Assembly (NCBI GenBank): GCA_030681795.1
Contig: JAUXRG010000111.1
Location: 1-64,000 of the forward strand
From: Rubrivivax sp.
GTDB lineage: Bacteria > Pseudomonadota > Gammaproteobacteria > Burkholderiales > Burkholderiaceae_C
Direction: 5' to 3'
DNA: 64,000 bases
Within the stretch, counting starts at the first letter, position 1. Every line of letters begins with the position of its first letter. Below, piece by piece: positions 36,981 through 45,614 of the stretch. A program made the translations under genes and the position numbers. Below the pieces are notes generated by a model, which saw only the letters and a list, made by a program, of their open reading frames with translations, made no database searches and had not been told where the DNA came from.

Positions 36981-38846
36981 ATGACCTCCGTGCCCACGCC
37001 GCCGGGCCGCGCCGGCCCCGCGCGCCGCATCCTCGAGTTGCCCGATGAACTCGTCAGCCAGATCGCCGCCGGCGAAGTCGTCGAGCGACCGGCCTCGGTG
37101 GTGCGCGAACTGGTGGACAACGCGCTGGACGCCGGCGCCACGCAGGTCACCGTGCGCCTGGCCGCGGGCGGCGTGCGCGCCATCAGCGTGGAGGACGACG
37201 GCACCGGCATCGACGTCGGCGACCTGCCGCTGGCCCTGAAGCGCCACGCCACGAGCAAGATCGCCAACCTGGCCGAGCTCGAAACGGTGGCCACCATGGG
37301 CTTCCGCGGTGAGGCCCTGGCGGCCATCGCCTCGGTCTCCGAGATGGCGCTGACCACGCGGGTGGCGACGGCCGCCCATGCCTGGCGGCTGCAGGCGCGA
37401 AGTGGCGAACTCGCCCCCGCAGCCCGCGCCCAGGGCACCACCGTGGAGGTGCAGGAACTCTTCTTCAGCACCCCGGCACGGCGCAAGTTTCTCAAGACCG
37501 ACGCCACCGAGCTCTCGCACGCCGTCGAAGCCGTGCGCCGCCACGCGCTGGCCCGGCCCGATGTGGGCTTCGCCGTCTGGCATGAAGGTCGGCTGGTGGC
37601 GCAGTGGCGCGCGGCCCCACCGGCCCAGCGCTGGGCCGACGTGCTGGGTGCGGACTTCATCCAGACCAGCCGCGCCCTGCTGGCCGTGCGTGGGCCCTTG
37701 TCCGTCGAAGGCCTGGTATGCCAGCCCGAGGCGGCGCGCTCCCGGGCCGACCTGCAGTACCTGTTCGTGAATGGCCGCTTCGTGCGCGACCGGCTCATTG
37801 CGCATGCCGTGCGTTCGGCTTATGAAGACCAGCTCCACGGCAGCCGACAGCCCGCCTACGCGCTGTTCCTGAGCATCGCGCCGGAGCTGGTGGACGTGAA
37901 CGTGCACCCCACCAAGGTGGAGGTGCGCTTTCGCGACGGCCGCGCGGTGCACTCGGCCGTGCGCTTCGCGGTGGAAGACACGCTGGCGCCTTCGCGTGCG
38001 GCCGGCGCTGCCGCCGGAGCCGATGCGCCGCCGTCGGCACCCCCGGCGTGGCAGCCCAGGCTGGGCTTGAGCGAATACGCAGCGCCCCAGGCCCACGAAA
38101 ACCCGGCGCCCTGGCGCACGCCGCAGGGCAGCGGCGGGCTGGCCACCTGGGCTGGCCTGCGCTCGGCCACCGAGGCGCCCGCAGGGGTTGCGCCAGCACA
38201 AGCCGGTGCGGCAAGGCCGCTGGGCCGTGAGGATCAGGAGGGCACGGCCGCGTGGCCGCTGGGCCGCGCGTTGGCCCAGATCGGTGGCGTCTACGTGCTG
38301 GCCGAAAACGAGCAGGGTCTCGTCGTCGTGGACATGCATGCCGCGCACGAACGCATCGTCTACGAACGGCTCAAGCGTGCCGCGTCGGGCGCCGGCGCGC
38401 TGGCTTCGCAGCCGTTGCTCATCCCGCTGAGCTTTGCCGCCACCGGGGCCGAGATCGCCGCGGCCGAAGCCGGGCACGAGGCGCTGCAGGCGCTGGGGCT
38501 GGACGTAGGGCTGCTGTCGGCCCACACGCTGGTCGTGCGCAGCCGCCCGGCGGCCTTGCCCGACGCCGACCTGGCCGAGCTAACTCGTTCGGTGCTGGCC
38601 GACTTGGCCCGCCCCGAAAGCGGAGGCGCCAGCCGCGTGGTGCAGCGCGCGCGCGACGACATCCTGGCCACCATGGCCTGCCACGGCGCCGTGCGCGCCA
38701 ACCGCCGCCTCACGCTGGAGGAGATGAACGCACTGCTGCGCGAGATGGAGACCACCGAGCGCGCCGACACCTGCAACCATGGCCGGCCGACCTGGCGACA
38801 GGTGACGATGAAGGAACTCGACGCGCTCTTCCTGCGTGGGCGTTGA
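36981..38846 (+). CDS. mutL: DNA mismatch repair protein MutL
   Basis: This encodes 621 residues from ATG 36981. The N-terminal GHKL ATPase has QIAAGEVVERPASVVRELVDNALDAGAT, EDDGTGI and TMGFRGEALAAI. A low-complexity linker spans about residues 335-425. The C-terminal domain contains DMHAAHERIVYE from residue 451, which fits the metal-binding endonuclease motif DQHA(X)2E(X)4E with Met in place of Gln. It also has ACHGAVRANRRL and CNHGRPTW. So this MutL is probably a nicking enzyme, as in bacteria without MutH. It acts after MutS in mismatch repair. Confidence 0.95.
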   Translation: MTSVPTPPGRAGPARRILELPDELVSQIAAGEVVERPASVVRELVDNALDAGATQVTVRLAAGGVRAISVEDDGTGIDVGDLPLALKRHATSKIANLAELETVATMGFRGEALAAIASVSEMALTTRVATAAHAWRLQARSGELAPAARAQGTTVEVQELFFSTPARRKFLKTDATELSHAVEAVRRHALARPDVGFAVWHEGRLVAQWRAAPPAQRWADVLGADFIQTSRALLAVRGPLSVEGLVCQPEAARSRADLQYLFVNGRFVRDRLIAHAVRSAYEDQLHGSRQPAYALFLSIAPELVDVNVHPTKVEVRFRDGRAVHSAVRFAVEDTLAPSRAAGAAAGADAPPSAPPAWQPRLGLSEYAAPQAHENPAPWRTPQGSGGLATWAGLRSATEAPAGVAPAQAGAARPLGREDQEGTAAWPLGRALAQIGGVYVLAENEQGLVVVDMHAAHERIVYERLKRAASGAGALASQPLLIPLSFAATGAEIAAAEAGHEALQALGLDVGLLSAHTLVVRSRPAALPDADLAELTRSVLADLARPESGGASRVVQRARDDILATMACHGAVRANRRLTLEEMNALLREMETTERADTCNHGRPTWRQVTMKELDALFLRGR

Positions 38847-38919
38847 TGCCTACCCGATGACGCCGGGCCCGCGCCTAGCGGGCCCCCGTCACCTCAACGC
38901 TGGTGCAGCGGTCGCCGAC

Positions 38920-39294
38920 TCAAGGCTTGCACTCGGTTTTGAGAATCTCCCCGGCCTTGCGCGCGGCCTCGCAATCGGCCTTGACCTTGGCGCGGGTCGT
39001 GGTGGAAGTCACCTTGGCCGGAAATTCCCTTTCGCACTCGCCGCTGATGATCTTGCCGGCCTTGCGCGCAGCTTCGCATTCAGCCTTGACGGCGGCCCGA
39101 GTGGTCGTGGATGTGGCCTTGGTCGGGAACTCCCTCTCGCACTCGCCGCTGATGATCTTGCCGGCCTTGCGTGCCTCCATGCACTCGGCCTTGACCTCCG
39201 CGCGGGTCTTGGCCGCGGTCTGTTGCGCCAGCGCGGTCTGCACACCCGTGAACGCCAACACGATGGCGGGAATCAACAACATCCTGAACTTCAT
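38920..39294 (-). CDS. Exported protein of tandem Cys-containing repeats
   Basis: This encodes 124 residues. A signal peptide (MKFRMLLIPAIVLAFTGVQTALAQ) is followed by three tandem units of about 33 residues. Each starts TRA(E/A/K)VKA(E/D)C and continues with EARKAGKI or EAARKAGKI; the first two then have ISGECEREFP and the third ends early at ILKTECKP. Each unit has two cysteines spaced for a disulphide, so the mature protein would be a chain of small helical hairpins in the periplasm. The layout resembles DUF4148-type proteins of Burkholderiales, but I cannot confirm the family. The repeats are also strongly conserved at DNA level, indicating recent duplication. Confidence 0.75.
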   Translation of the reverse strand: MKFRMLLIPAIVLAFTGVQTALAQQTAAKTRAEVKAECMEARKAGKIISGECEREFPTKATSTTTRAAVKAECEAARKAGKIISGECEREFPAKVTSTTTRAKVKADCEAARKAGEILKTECKP

Positions 39295-39491
39295 CGCATT
39301 CTCCTTCTCGTGGTCGATCGGACCTGCCCAGACCCGGAAGCCGCGCTTGCAAGCAACCCGATTCCGGCCCTGTCATGTACACGATAGGGCTGGAGCAGGC
39401 TGATGCGAGGCCTGCCTTTGGCGCTCCATTGAGTTTCCTCAATCAACTGCCACGCCAAGCTCCGGCCCGGTGCCGCCCCCCGGGGCGCGAT

Positions 39492-42071
39492 CTACTTCGC
39501 CACCTGCGCGTACTCCTCGATCTTGTCGAAGTTCATGTATTTGTAGATCTTGCTGCCGTCGGCGTTGATCACGCCCATGTCGGCCAGGTACTCGGCCACC
39601 GTGGGCAGCCGGCCCAGTTTGGAGGCGATGGCGGCGAGTTCGGCCGAGGCCAGGTAGACGTTGGTGTTCTTGCCCAGCCGGTTGGGGAAGTTGCGCGTGC
39701 TGGTCGAGACCACCGTGGCGCCTTCCCTGACCTGCGCCTGGTTGCCCATGCACAGGCTGCAGCCCGGCATTTCGGTGCGCGCGCCGGCGCTGCCGAAGTT
39801 GGCGTAGTGGCCTTCCTTGGTGAGTTCGGCCTGGTCCATCTTGGTCGGCGGGGCGATCCACAGCTTGACCGGGATGTCGCGCCGACCCTCGAGCAGTTTG
39901 CTGGCGGCACGGAAGTGGCCGATGTTGGTCATGCACGAGCCGATGAAGGCCTCGTCGATTTTCGTGCCGGCGACTTCGCTGAGGAACCTGGCGTCGTCGG
40001 GGTCGTTCGGGCAGCACAGGATGGGCTCCTTGATCTCCGCCAGGTCGATCTCGATGACATGCGCGTACTGCGCGTCCTTGTCGGCCTCCAGCAGCGTGGG
40101 CGCGGCCAGCCATTCCTGCATGCGCGCGATGCGCCGCTCGATGCTGCGCGCGTCTTGGTAGCCCTGGGCGACCATGTGTTTCAGCAGCACGATGTTGCTG
40201 TTGAGGTACTCGATGATCGGTTCCTTGTTCAGCCGCACCGTGCAGCCGGCGGCGCTGCGCTCGGCCGAAGCGTCGCTGAGCTCGAAAGCCTGTTCCACCT
40301 TCAGGTCGGGCAGGCCCTCGATCTCCAGGATGCGGCCCGAGAACTCGTTCTTCTTGCCCTGCTTGGCCACCGTCAGCAGGCCCCTCTTGATGGCGTACAG
40401 CGGAATCGCATGCACCAGGTCGCGCAGCGTGACGCCGGGCTGCATCTGGCCCTTGAAGCGCACGAGCACGCTCTCGGGCATGTCCAGCGGCATCACGCCG
40501 GTGGCTGCAGCGAAGGCCACCAGGCCCGAGCCTGCGGGGAAGCTGATGCCGATGGGGAAGCGCGTGTGGCTGTCGCCGCCGGTGCCCACGGTGTCGGGCA
40601 GCAGCATGCGGTTGAGCCAGGAATGGATGATGCCGTCTCCGGGCTTGAGGCTGATGCCGCCGCGGTTGCTCATGAAGGCCGGCAGCTCGCGGTGCGTCTT
40701 CACGTCCACCGGCTTGGGGTAGGCCGCGGTGTGGCAGAAGCTCTGCATCACCAGGTCGGCGGAAAAGCCCAGGCAGGCCAGGTCCTTCAACTCGTCGCGC
40801 GTCATCGGGCCGGTGGTGTCCTGGCTGCCGACGCTGGTCATCTTCGGCTCGCAATAGGTGCCCGGGCGCACGCCCTGGCCTTCGGGCAGGCCGACGGCGC
40901 GGCCGACCATCTTCTGCGCCAGCGTGAAACCGGCCTGGGACGCCGCCGGGGCCTGGGGCAGGCGGAAGGTCGTGCTCGCAGGCAGGCCGAGGAAGTCACG
41001 CGCCTTGGCCGTGAGGCCGCGGCCGATGATGAGGTTGATGCGGCCGCCGGCGCGCACCTCGTCGAAGAGCACGTCGCTGCGCAGCTTGAATGTGGTGACC
41101 ACGGCGCCCTTCTTCATGATCTTGCCGTCGTAGGGCAGGATCTCCACCACATCGCCCATCTCCAGCTTGGAGACATCGACTTCGATGGGCAGTGCGCCGG
41201 AGTCTTCCTGCGTGTTGAAGAAGATCGGCGCGATCTTGCCGCCCAGCGTGACGCCGCCGAAGCGCTTGTTGGGCACGAAGGGGATGTCCTGCCCGGTGGC
41301 CCAGATGACGCTGTTGGTGGCGCTCTTGCGGCTGGAGCCGGTGCCCACCACGTCGCCAACGTAGGCGACGAGGTGGCCCTTACCCTTCAGATCGTCGATG
41401 AATTTCATCGGCCCGCGCTTGCCGTCTTCCTCGGGCTTGAAGGCCGCGCCGGTGCGGGTGTTCTTCAGCATCGCCAGGTAGTGCAGCGGGATATCCGGGC
41501 GGCTCCAGGCGTCGGGCGCCGGGCTGAGGTCGTCGGTATTGGTTTCGCCGGGCACCTTGAAGACGCTCACGGTGATCGACCTGGGCACCTCGGGGCGGCT
41601 GGTGAACCACTCGGCGTCGCCCCAGCTCTGCATCACCTCCTTGGCCTTGGCATTGCCGGCGCGCGCCTTGTCGGCCACGTCGTTGAAGAAGTCGAACATC
41701 AGCAGCGTCTTCTTCAGCGCCGCAGCGGCCACGGCGGCGACCTCGGCGTCGTCCAGCAGCTCGATCAGCGGGTGCACGTTGTAGCCGCCCACCATGGTGC
41801 CCAGCAGCTCGGTGGCCTTGGCCTTGCTGACGAGGCCGACCTTGAGGTCGCCATGCGCCACGGCGGCCAGGAAGCTCGCCTTGACCTTGGCCGCGTCGTC
41901 CACGCCCGGCGGCACGCGGTGCGTGAGCAGCTCCAGCAGGAAGGCCTCTTCACCTGAGGGCGGCGCCTTGACGAGTTCGATCAGCGCGGCAACCTGCGGG
42001 GCGTCGAGCGGCAGCGGCGGGATGCCGAGCGCGGCGCGCTCAGCGGCATGTTGGCGATAGGCTTGCAGCAT
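39492..42071 (-). CDS. acnB: Aconitate hydratase B
   Basis: This encodes 859 residues, the normal AcnB length, for the bifunctional aconitase/2-methylisocitrate dehydratase of the TCA cycle. The N-terminal HEAT-like domain ([22 protein letters not shown]...) is diagnostic of the B type. The swivelling domain and the catalytic domains follow. The iron-sulphur cysteines lie in [12 protein letters not shown] and [10 protein letters not shown] near the C-terminus, and SRNFPNR-like substrate contacts ([12 protein letters not shown]) are present. The gene stands alone on the minus strand, with 60 bp separating it from the PIN toxin gene upstream. Confidence 0.97.
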   Translation of the reverse strand: MLQAYRQHAAERAALGIPPLPLDAPQVAALIELVKAPPSGEEAFLLELLTHRVPPGVDDAAKVKASFLAAVAHGDLKVGLVSKAKATELLGTMVGGYNVHPLIELLDDAEVAAVAAAALKKTLLMFDFFNDVADKARAGNAKAKEVMQSWGDAEWFTSRPEVPRSITVSVFKVPGETNTDDLSPAPDAWSRPDIPLHYLAMLKNTRTGAAFKPEEDGKRGPMKFIDDLKGKGHLVAYVGDVVGTGSSRKSATNSVIWATGQDIPFVPNKRFGGVTLGGKIAPIFFNTQEDSGALPIEVDVSKLEMGDVVEILPYDGKIMKKGAVVTTFKLRSDVLFDEVRAGGRINLIIGRGLTAKARDFLGLPASTTFRLPQAPAASQAGFTLAQKMVGRAVGLPEGQGVRPGTYCEPKMTSVGSQDTTGPMTRDELKDLACLGFSADLVMQSFCHTAAYPKPVDVKTHRELPAFMSNRGGISLKPGDGIIHSWLNRMLLPDTVGTGGDSHTRFPIGISFPAGSGLVAFAAATGVMPLDMPESVLVRFKGQMQPGVTLRDLVHAIPLYAIKRGLLTVAKQGKKNEFSGRILEIEGLPDLKVEQAFELSDASAERSAAGCTVRLNKEPIIEYLNSNIVLLKHMVAQGYQDARSIERRIARMQEWLAAPTLLEADKDAQYAHVIEIDLAEIKEPILCCPNDPDDARFLSEVAGTKIDEAFIGSCMTNIGHFRAASKLLEGRRDIPVKLWIAPPTKMDQAELTKEGHYANFGSAGARTEMPGCSLCMGNQAQVREGATVVSTSTRNFPNRLGKNTNVYLASAELAAIASKLGRLPTVAEYLADMGVINADGSKIYKYMNFDKIEEYAQVAK

Positions 42072-42131
42072 GGAGGGGCTCCGGAAAGAACTGGGGTGCG
42101 ATGGGGTGAGGAAGGAGGCGTCAGAACGGCA

Positions 42132-42551
42132 TCATGCTTGCGGCACGATGATCTTCAGGCCCTTGAAGTAGTCGCGAAAGAAACCGGCGTCGCGGGTGAT
42201 GAGGGCGGTGCACTGCAGCAGCGCGTGCGCGCCGATAAGGAAGTCAGGAACGGTGCGTGGCGACAGGGGCGTGCGGCCCTCGCTCTTGAGTCTCTGCTTG
42301 TAGCGGCGTTGCATCTCGCCGGCACGCACCGCGGAGCGCGACTCGAGGGCCGAGTAACGGATGCCGGCCTCTTCCAGGGTGTCGAGCAATTCGGCGCCGA
42401 AACCCAGGCCGGCCACCACTTCGCTGACGACCACATCGCACACCACCACGGGCCCGTGATTGAGCGCCTGGCGCAGGCTCGTCTCCGCGGCATCGGCGCG
42501 CGCGTCCTCGCCCAGCAGATCGATGAGGACCGAGGAATCGATGGCGATCAT
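42132..42551 (-). CDS. vapC: VapC-type PIN-domain toxin
   Basis: This encodes 139 residues of a PIN ribonuclease. MIAIDSSVLIDLLGED gives the first acidic residue (Asp5), VVVCDVVVSEVVAGLG the Glu, and the later acidic residues lie in TVPDFLIGAHALLQCTALITRDAGFF. VapC toxins cut tRNA or rRNA when freed from their antitoxin. The AbrB-type antitoxin gene lies 23 bp upstream on the same strand. Confidence 0.88.
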   Translation of the reverse strand: MIAIDSSVLIDLLGEDARADAAETSLRQALNHGPVVVCDVVVSEVVAGLGFGAELLDTLEEAGIRYSALESRSAVRAGEMQRRYKQRLKSEGRTPLSPRTVPDFLIGAHALLQCTALITRDAGFFRDYFKGLKIIVPQA

Positions 42552-42574
42552 GGGGCGGCGGGCGTCGTTCCTGT

Positions 42575-42820
42575 TCAGACGTCGACGGGATCGCCGGGCG
42601 CGCGGCCGCGCAGCTCGCGCATGATGTCGTCGGTGGTCACGCCGGGGGGCAGCTTGAAGCGCCCGCGCAGGCGTGAAATGGCGTCGTCGACGTTCTTGCG
42701 CAGGATGATGCGGCTGCCGTCGAGTTCGACTTGCAGCTGGGTGCCCTTGGTCAGGCCCAGCGCGTCGCGCACCGCCTTGGGCAGGGTGATTTGCCCGCGT
42801 TCGGCAACGGTCGCTTCCAT
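42575..42820 (-). CDS. vapB: AbrB/VapB-type antitoxin
   Basis: This encodes 81 residues from ATG 42820, chosen for the GGAGACG just upstream. The swapped-hairpin AbrB DNA-binding domain is clear: MEATVAERGQITLPKAVRDALGL, then GTQLQVELDGSRIILRKN. The C-terminal half (GRFKLPPGVTTDDIMRELRG) would wrap the toxin. It would repress its own operon by binding the inverted repeat upstream. Confidence 0.87.
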   Translation of the reverse strand: MEATVAERGQITLPKAVRDALGLTKGTQLQVELDGSRIILRKNVDDAISRLRGRFKLPPGVTTDDIMRELRGRAPGDPVDV

Positions 42821-42840
42821 GCTCGTCTCCGCAGTAAAAA

Positions 42841-42857
42841 GTATGCATGGATCATAC
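42841..42857. promoter_or_regulatory. Inverted repeat upstream of the vapBC pair
   Basis: GTATG and CATAC flank seven bases about 20 bp before the antitoxin ATG, in a locally AT-rich stretch unlike its surroundings. Position and symmetry fit an antitoxin operator overlapping the promoter. Confidence 0.45.
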
Positions 42858-42951
42858 ATACCTTGGTGTCGACGGGCAATCGGCGCTCACCCTGGCCCTA
42901 CACCGCGGCATGCGCGCAGATGTGGTTTGGCATTTTCGCACTTTTGACGCA

Positions 42952-42967
42952 CCAATCGAACGATTGG
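42952..42967. promoter_or_regulatory. Palindrome upstream of the phd-type antitoxin gene
   Basis: CCAATCG, AA, CGATTGG form a perfect inverted repeat. It lies just after TTGACG (42944-42949) and before TAAAAT (42970-42975), which resemble -35 and -10 boxes with a long 20-bp spacer. Phd/YefM antitoxins bind such short palindromes at their own promoters. Confidence 0.5.
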
Positions 42968-43005
42968 GCTAAAATGACCGAACCAGCGTTGATTCGGGGA
43001 CGATC

Positions 43006-43263
43006 ATGGCCATGCAGACCTTTACCGCCAACGAGGCCAAGACGAATTTTGGTGAGTTCATCGACCGCGCGCAGAAGGGTCCGGTGCGGGTGACGCGGCG
43101 CGATCGGGTGGTGGGCGTCATGGTTTCGGCCGATGACTACGAAGCCATGCGCGCCTTTTATGCCAACCGCCTGCAACACACCCTGGCGCGCACCGCCGAG
43201 CACGCCGCGGCGCAGGGCATGACGCCGGCCGTGCTGGCCGACTTGCTGGCCGATGAAAGTTGA
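43006..43263 (+). CDS. Phd/YefM-type antitoxin
   Basis: This encodes 85 residues. The N-terminal Phd/YefM fold is clear in MQTFTANEAKTNFGEFIDRAQKGPVRVTRRDRVVGVMVSADDYEAM. The C-terminus is predicted helical and would hold the toxin. The gene overlaps the start of the PIN toxin gene by 11 bp. Pairing of a Phd-type antitoxin with a PIN toxin is well known for this toxin subfamily. Confidence 0.9.
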   Translation: MAMQTFTANEAKTNFGEFIDRAQKGPVRVTRRDRVVGVMVSADDYEAMRAFYANRLQHTLARTAEHAAAQGMTPAVLADLLADES

Positions 43264-43681
43264 GCGGGTGGTGATCGACACCAATGTGTTGATCAGTGCC
43301 GCACTCATCCGTGGCTCGGTCCCGGCCAGGCTCTTGCGCCAGGTGTTGGAGGAACTGCGCATCGTATTTTCGACGGCCACGTTCGCTGAGTTGGAATCGC
43401 GGCTGTGGCGCCCCAAGTTCGACCGCTACCTCACGATGGAGGACCGTGGCCTGCTGCTGCACGACCTGAGTTCGGTGGCTGATTGGGTGGAACCCGCCGC
43501 CGCGTCGATCCACAGCCGGGACCCCGACGACGACAAGTTCGTGCACCTGGCTTTGGCCAGCCAGGCCCGGTGGCTGATCAGCGGCGATCGCGACTTGCTG
43601 GACCTGCCGGCGATGGAGGGCTTTTTGGTGTTGACACCGGCCGAGGCCCTGCGGCGGCTCAGCGCGTCGGCGCAGGGGTAG
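43253..43681 (+). CDS. PIN-domain toxin, COG1569-type
   Basis: This encodes 142 residues. VERVVIDTNVLISAALIRGSVPARLLRQVLEE is the opening of the PIN family often annotated as a putative toxin-antitoxin component. TATFAELESRLWRPKFDRYL carries the conserved Glu, and RDPDDDKFVHLALASQARWLISGDRDLLDL the later acidic residues. It is probably a metal-dependent ribonuclease neutralised by the overlapping Phd-type antitoxin. Confidence 0.88.
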   Translation: MKVERVVIDTNVLISAALIRGSVPARLLRQVLEELRIVFSTATFAELESRLWRPKFDRYLTMEDRGLLLHDLSSVADWVEPAAASIHSRDPDDDKFVHLALASQARWLISGDRDLLDLPAMEGFLVLTPAEALRRLSASAQG

Positions 43682-43746
43682 GCGGGGGCATCACGGCGCA
43701 CGCGCCAACTGGGTGGCCGCCGGGTCCGCAAGCTCCTCTCTTCAGG

Positions 43747-45006
43747 TCACCCCGCCCATTCACGGCGTTGGTCCGCCAGGAACGGCCGGTCGATCTGCTG
43801 GGCCAACGATTCGATGTCAGCCGAGCGCACGCCCGCCGCGGCGAAGTGATCCTTCCAACCGGCCGCCACGGCGACCACCTGGCGCACCTGGGCCTCGGCC
43901 TCGTCGCGCTTGAGCCCGAACTGCGCGTGTTCCGACAGGGCGTTGGCGATCGTGGAGTCCGCCATATCGGCGCCGACGCGCATTTGCTGGTAGCCGAGTG
44001 CATGGCCCGCGGGCAGCACGTCGAAGGCGGGCGACAGCTCGTACTCGCCGCGGTCGGTCATCAGCAGGGCGTGGTTCTTCTCGTGATCGTCGGTGTTGTC
44101 GATCAGGATGTTGAACACCATGCGCCGGAATAGCTCACCCATCTGAGCCCTGCCCAGCCCCGAATCGACCACGCCGCGTCGGCGCAGCACTTGTGCGAGT
44201 TCCGGGTAGCCCAGACGCTCGCCGGCGGCCTTGAGGACCACGTTCGCCGACAGCGCATGCCGGCGTCGGCTCTTGGCCCCGACGTATGTGCGGTCGAAGC
44301 GCTTGACGGCGACCGCATGCCCTTTCACCAGGCCGATCGGTTGCGTCGCGGCCACGCGGATATGGGCCCTTGCGGCGAGTGTCATCGCTGCGTGCTCGAT
44401 GAGGGGCATGTCGATGTACTCGCCAGGCTCCGAGAATTTCAGCACCCACTGTTCGCCGCCGATGTTCAGCAGCGCCTTGGGCCGGGCACCGCCCATCGTC
44501 ACGCCGGGCGCGATCAGGCGGCGCTGCTCGGCCGGCACCGGCTCGCCGGCCACAATCTTCTTGACCAATTCGTCGATCTGGGCAACGTCGGCGAGTTCAG
44601 GCAATGGGCCGAGGCGACGAGGCAGGTACCGCTCCTTCGATACCGAGACGCCGAGCGCGCCGAACCTCTCATCGCCAGCGAAGTACAGGTACTCCATCAA
44701 GGACAGCCTTGGCGGTTTGTCCAGGATGCGGATGACACGCTCGCCCCAGCGGTCCGGCCTCGCGTCGTCCACGGCGCCGACGGCCGTTTCCTTGTCAGTG
44801 GGAAGGAACTCGCCTTCGATCAGGGGCAAATCCTCGCTGAGCGGGAAGCCCGACTGCAACCAGTGGGCGGCATAGCGAAGCGAGACGCCCCTCGACGCGC
44901 GCACCATGCCGAGCTCTCCGATCAGCATCGGCCGCGCGGGGTCCCCCGCCCACCAGAGGTAGAGCGTGTCGACGGGCTTGTAGGCGCTGATGTCGATCGC
45001 CGCCAT
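43747..45006 (-). CDS. hipA: HipA-type serine/threonine kinase toxin
   Basis: This encodes 419 residues. HipA kinases phosphorylate a translation component (glutamyl-tRNA synthetase in E. coli) and cause dormancy. The N-terminal couple domain, the GVTMGGARPKALL phosphate loop, the ATP-binding lysine region (VLKFSEPGE), the catalytic NILIDNTDDHEKNHALL and the metal-binding LSPAFDVLP are all intact. Length is close to the E. coli protein. Its ATG shares a base with the hipB stop (TGATG). Confidence 0.92.
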   Translation of the reverse strand: MAAIDISAYKPVDTLYLWWAGDPARPMLIGELGMVRASRGVSLRYAAHWLQSGFPLSEDLPLIEGEFLPTDKETAVGAVDDARPDRWGERVIRILDKPPRLSLMEYLYFAGDERFGALGVSVSKERYLPRRLGPLPELADVAQIDELVKKIVAGEPVPAEQRRLIAPGVTMGGARPKALLNIGGEQWVLKFSEPGEYIDMPLIEHAAMTLAARAHIRVAATQPIGLVKGHAVAVKRFDRTYVGAKSRRRHALSANVVLKAAGERLGYPELAQVLRRRGVVDSGLGRAQMGELFRRMVFNILIDNTDDHEKNHALLMTDRGEYELSPAFDVLPAGHALGYQQMRVGADMADSTIANALSEHAQFGLKRDEAEAQVRQVVAVAAGWKDHFAAAGVRSADIESLAQQIDRPFLADQRREWAG

Positions 45007-45419
45007 CAAGACGATCCGGGCAATTTTTCGTCGCCGGAGCCGGGCGTGAGCTCAGCCGCGGTCGCGCTGGAGGAATTGATCCGTGCTTCGAGAGAGATCG
45101 GCGTACGCACCGCACGTGCCATGGCCACCCGCACCTCACTCTCCAATGCGCCAAGGTCGAGTTGCGGCGCGGCCAGTTCGGGGATCGCCTGCGCCCGGCC
45201 GATCATCCACAGCGCAGTGGCATAGATGCCGAAGGCGACGCTGGGGTCGCCATGCTCCATGCGCGTGAGCGTCGGCTCGGACACACCGATGCGACCGGCC
45301 CACGCCTTCAGCGACTCCTTGCGACGCTTGCGGGCGACGGACAGGTTGGCACCCAGCTCCCGCAACAGCGAGCGCACCGCTGGCGGCATTTCGGCCAGTG
45401 CTTTGGATTTTTTTGGCAT
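45006..45419 (-). CDS. hipB: HipB-type helix-turn-helix antitoxin
   Basis: This encodes 137 residues. A Xre-type helix-turn-helix lies at about residues 20-75 (LGANLSVARKRRKESLKAWAGRIGVSEPTLTRMEHGDPSVAFGIYATALW). The remaining 60 residues form a tail, ending PGSGDEKLPGSS, that probably contacts HipA. HipB represses the operon together with the toxin. No ribosome site is visible before the ATG, and the -10-like TAATAT lies only about ten bases upstream, so the message may be nearly leaderless. Confidence 0.88.
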   Translation of the reverse strand: MPKKSKALAEMPPAVRSLLRELGANLSVARKRRKESLKAWAGRIGVSEPTLTRMEHGDPSVAFGIYATALWMIGRAQAIPELAAPQLDLGALESEVRVAMARAVRTPISLEARINSSSATAAELTPGSGDEKLPGSS

Positions 45420-45425
45420 GACATA

Positions 45426-45434
45426 GATATTATC
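45426..45434 (-). promoter_or_regulatory. Promoter/operator candidate of hipBA
   Basis: GATA-T-TATC is an inverted repeat whose minus strand contains TAATAT, a good -10 box, in an AT-rich stretch (45421-45470) that contrasts with the GC-rich surroundings. TTGATG, about 10 bp upstream, or TTGTTG further up could serve as the -35. Confidence 0.4.
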
Positions 45435-45614
45435 AAAACATCAAGAACAACAACATCTTTAATGTATCAGGACTGCATCCAGCCCGCGAGGTCCCGCGAA
45501 ATCCATCTTCGACCTGTCACCACGCCGGGCGTGATCCGCCGGCGTCGCCAGTCGAACCGTCGACTGAACAAGCGCGCATTCGCGCTCGAATCCGTCAACG
45601 GCCGGCCACCGTCA

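Noticed and set aside
39375..41957. An 860-codon plus-strand frame opposite acnB
   Set aside because: It is an antisense shadow of a complete, conserved gene.
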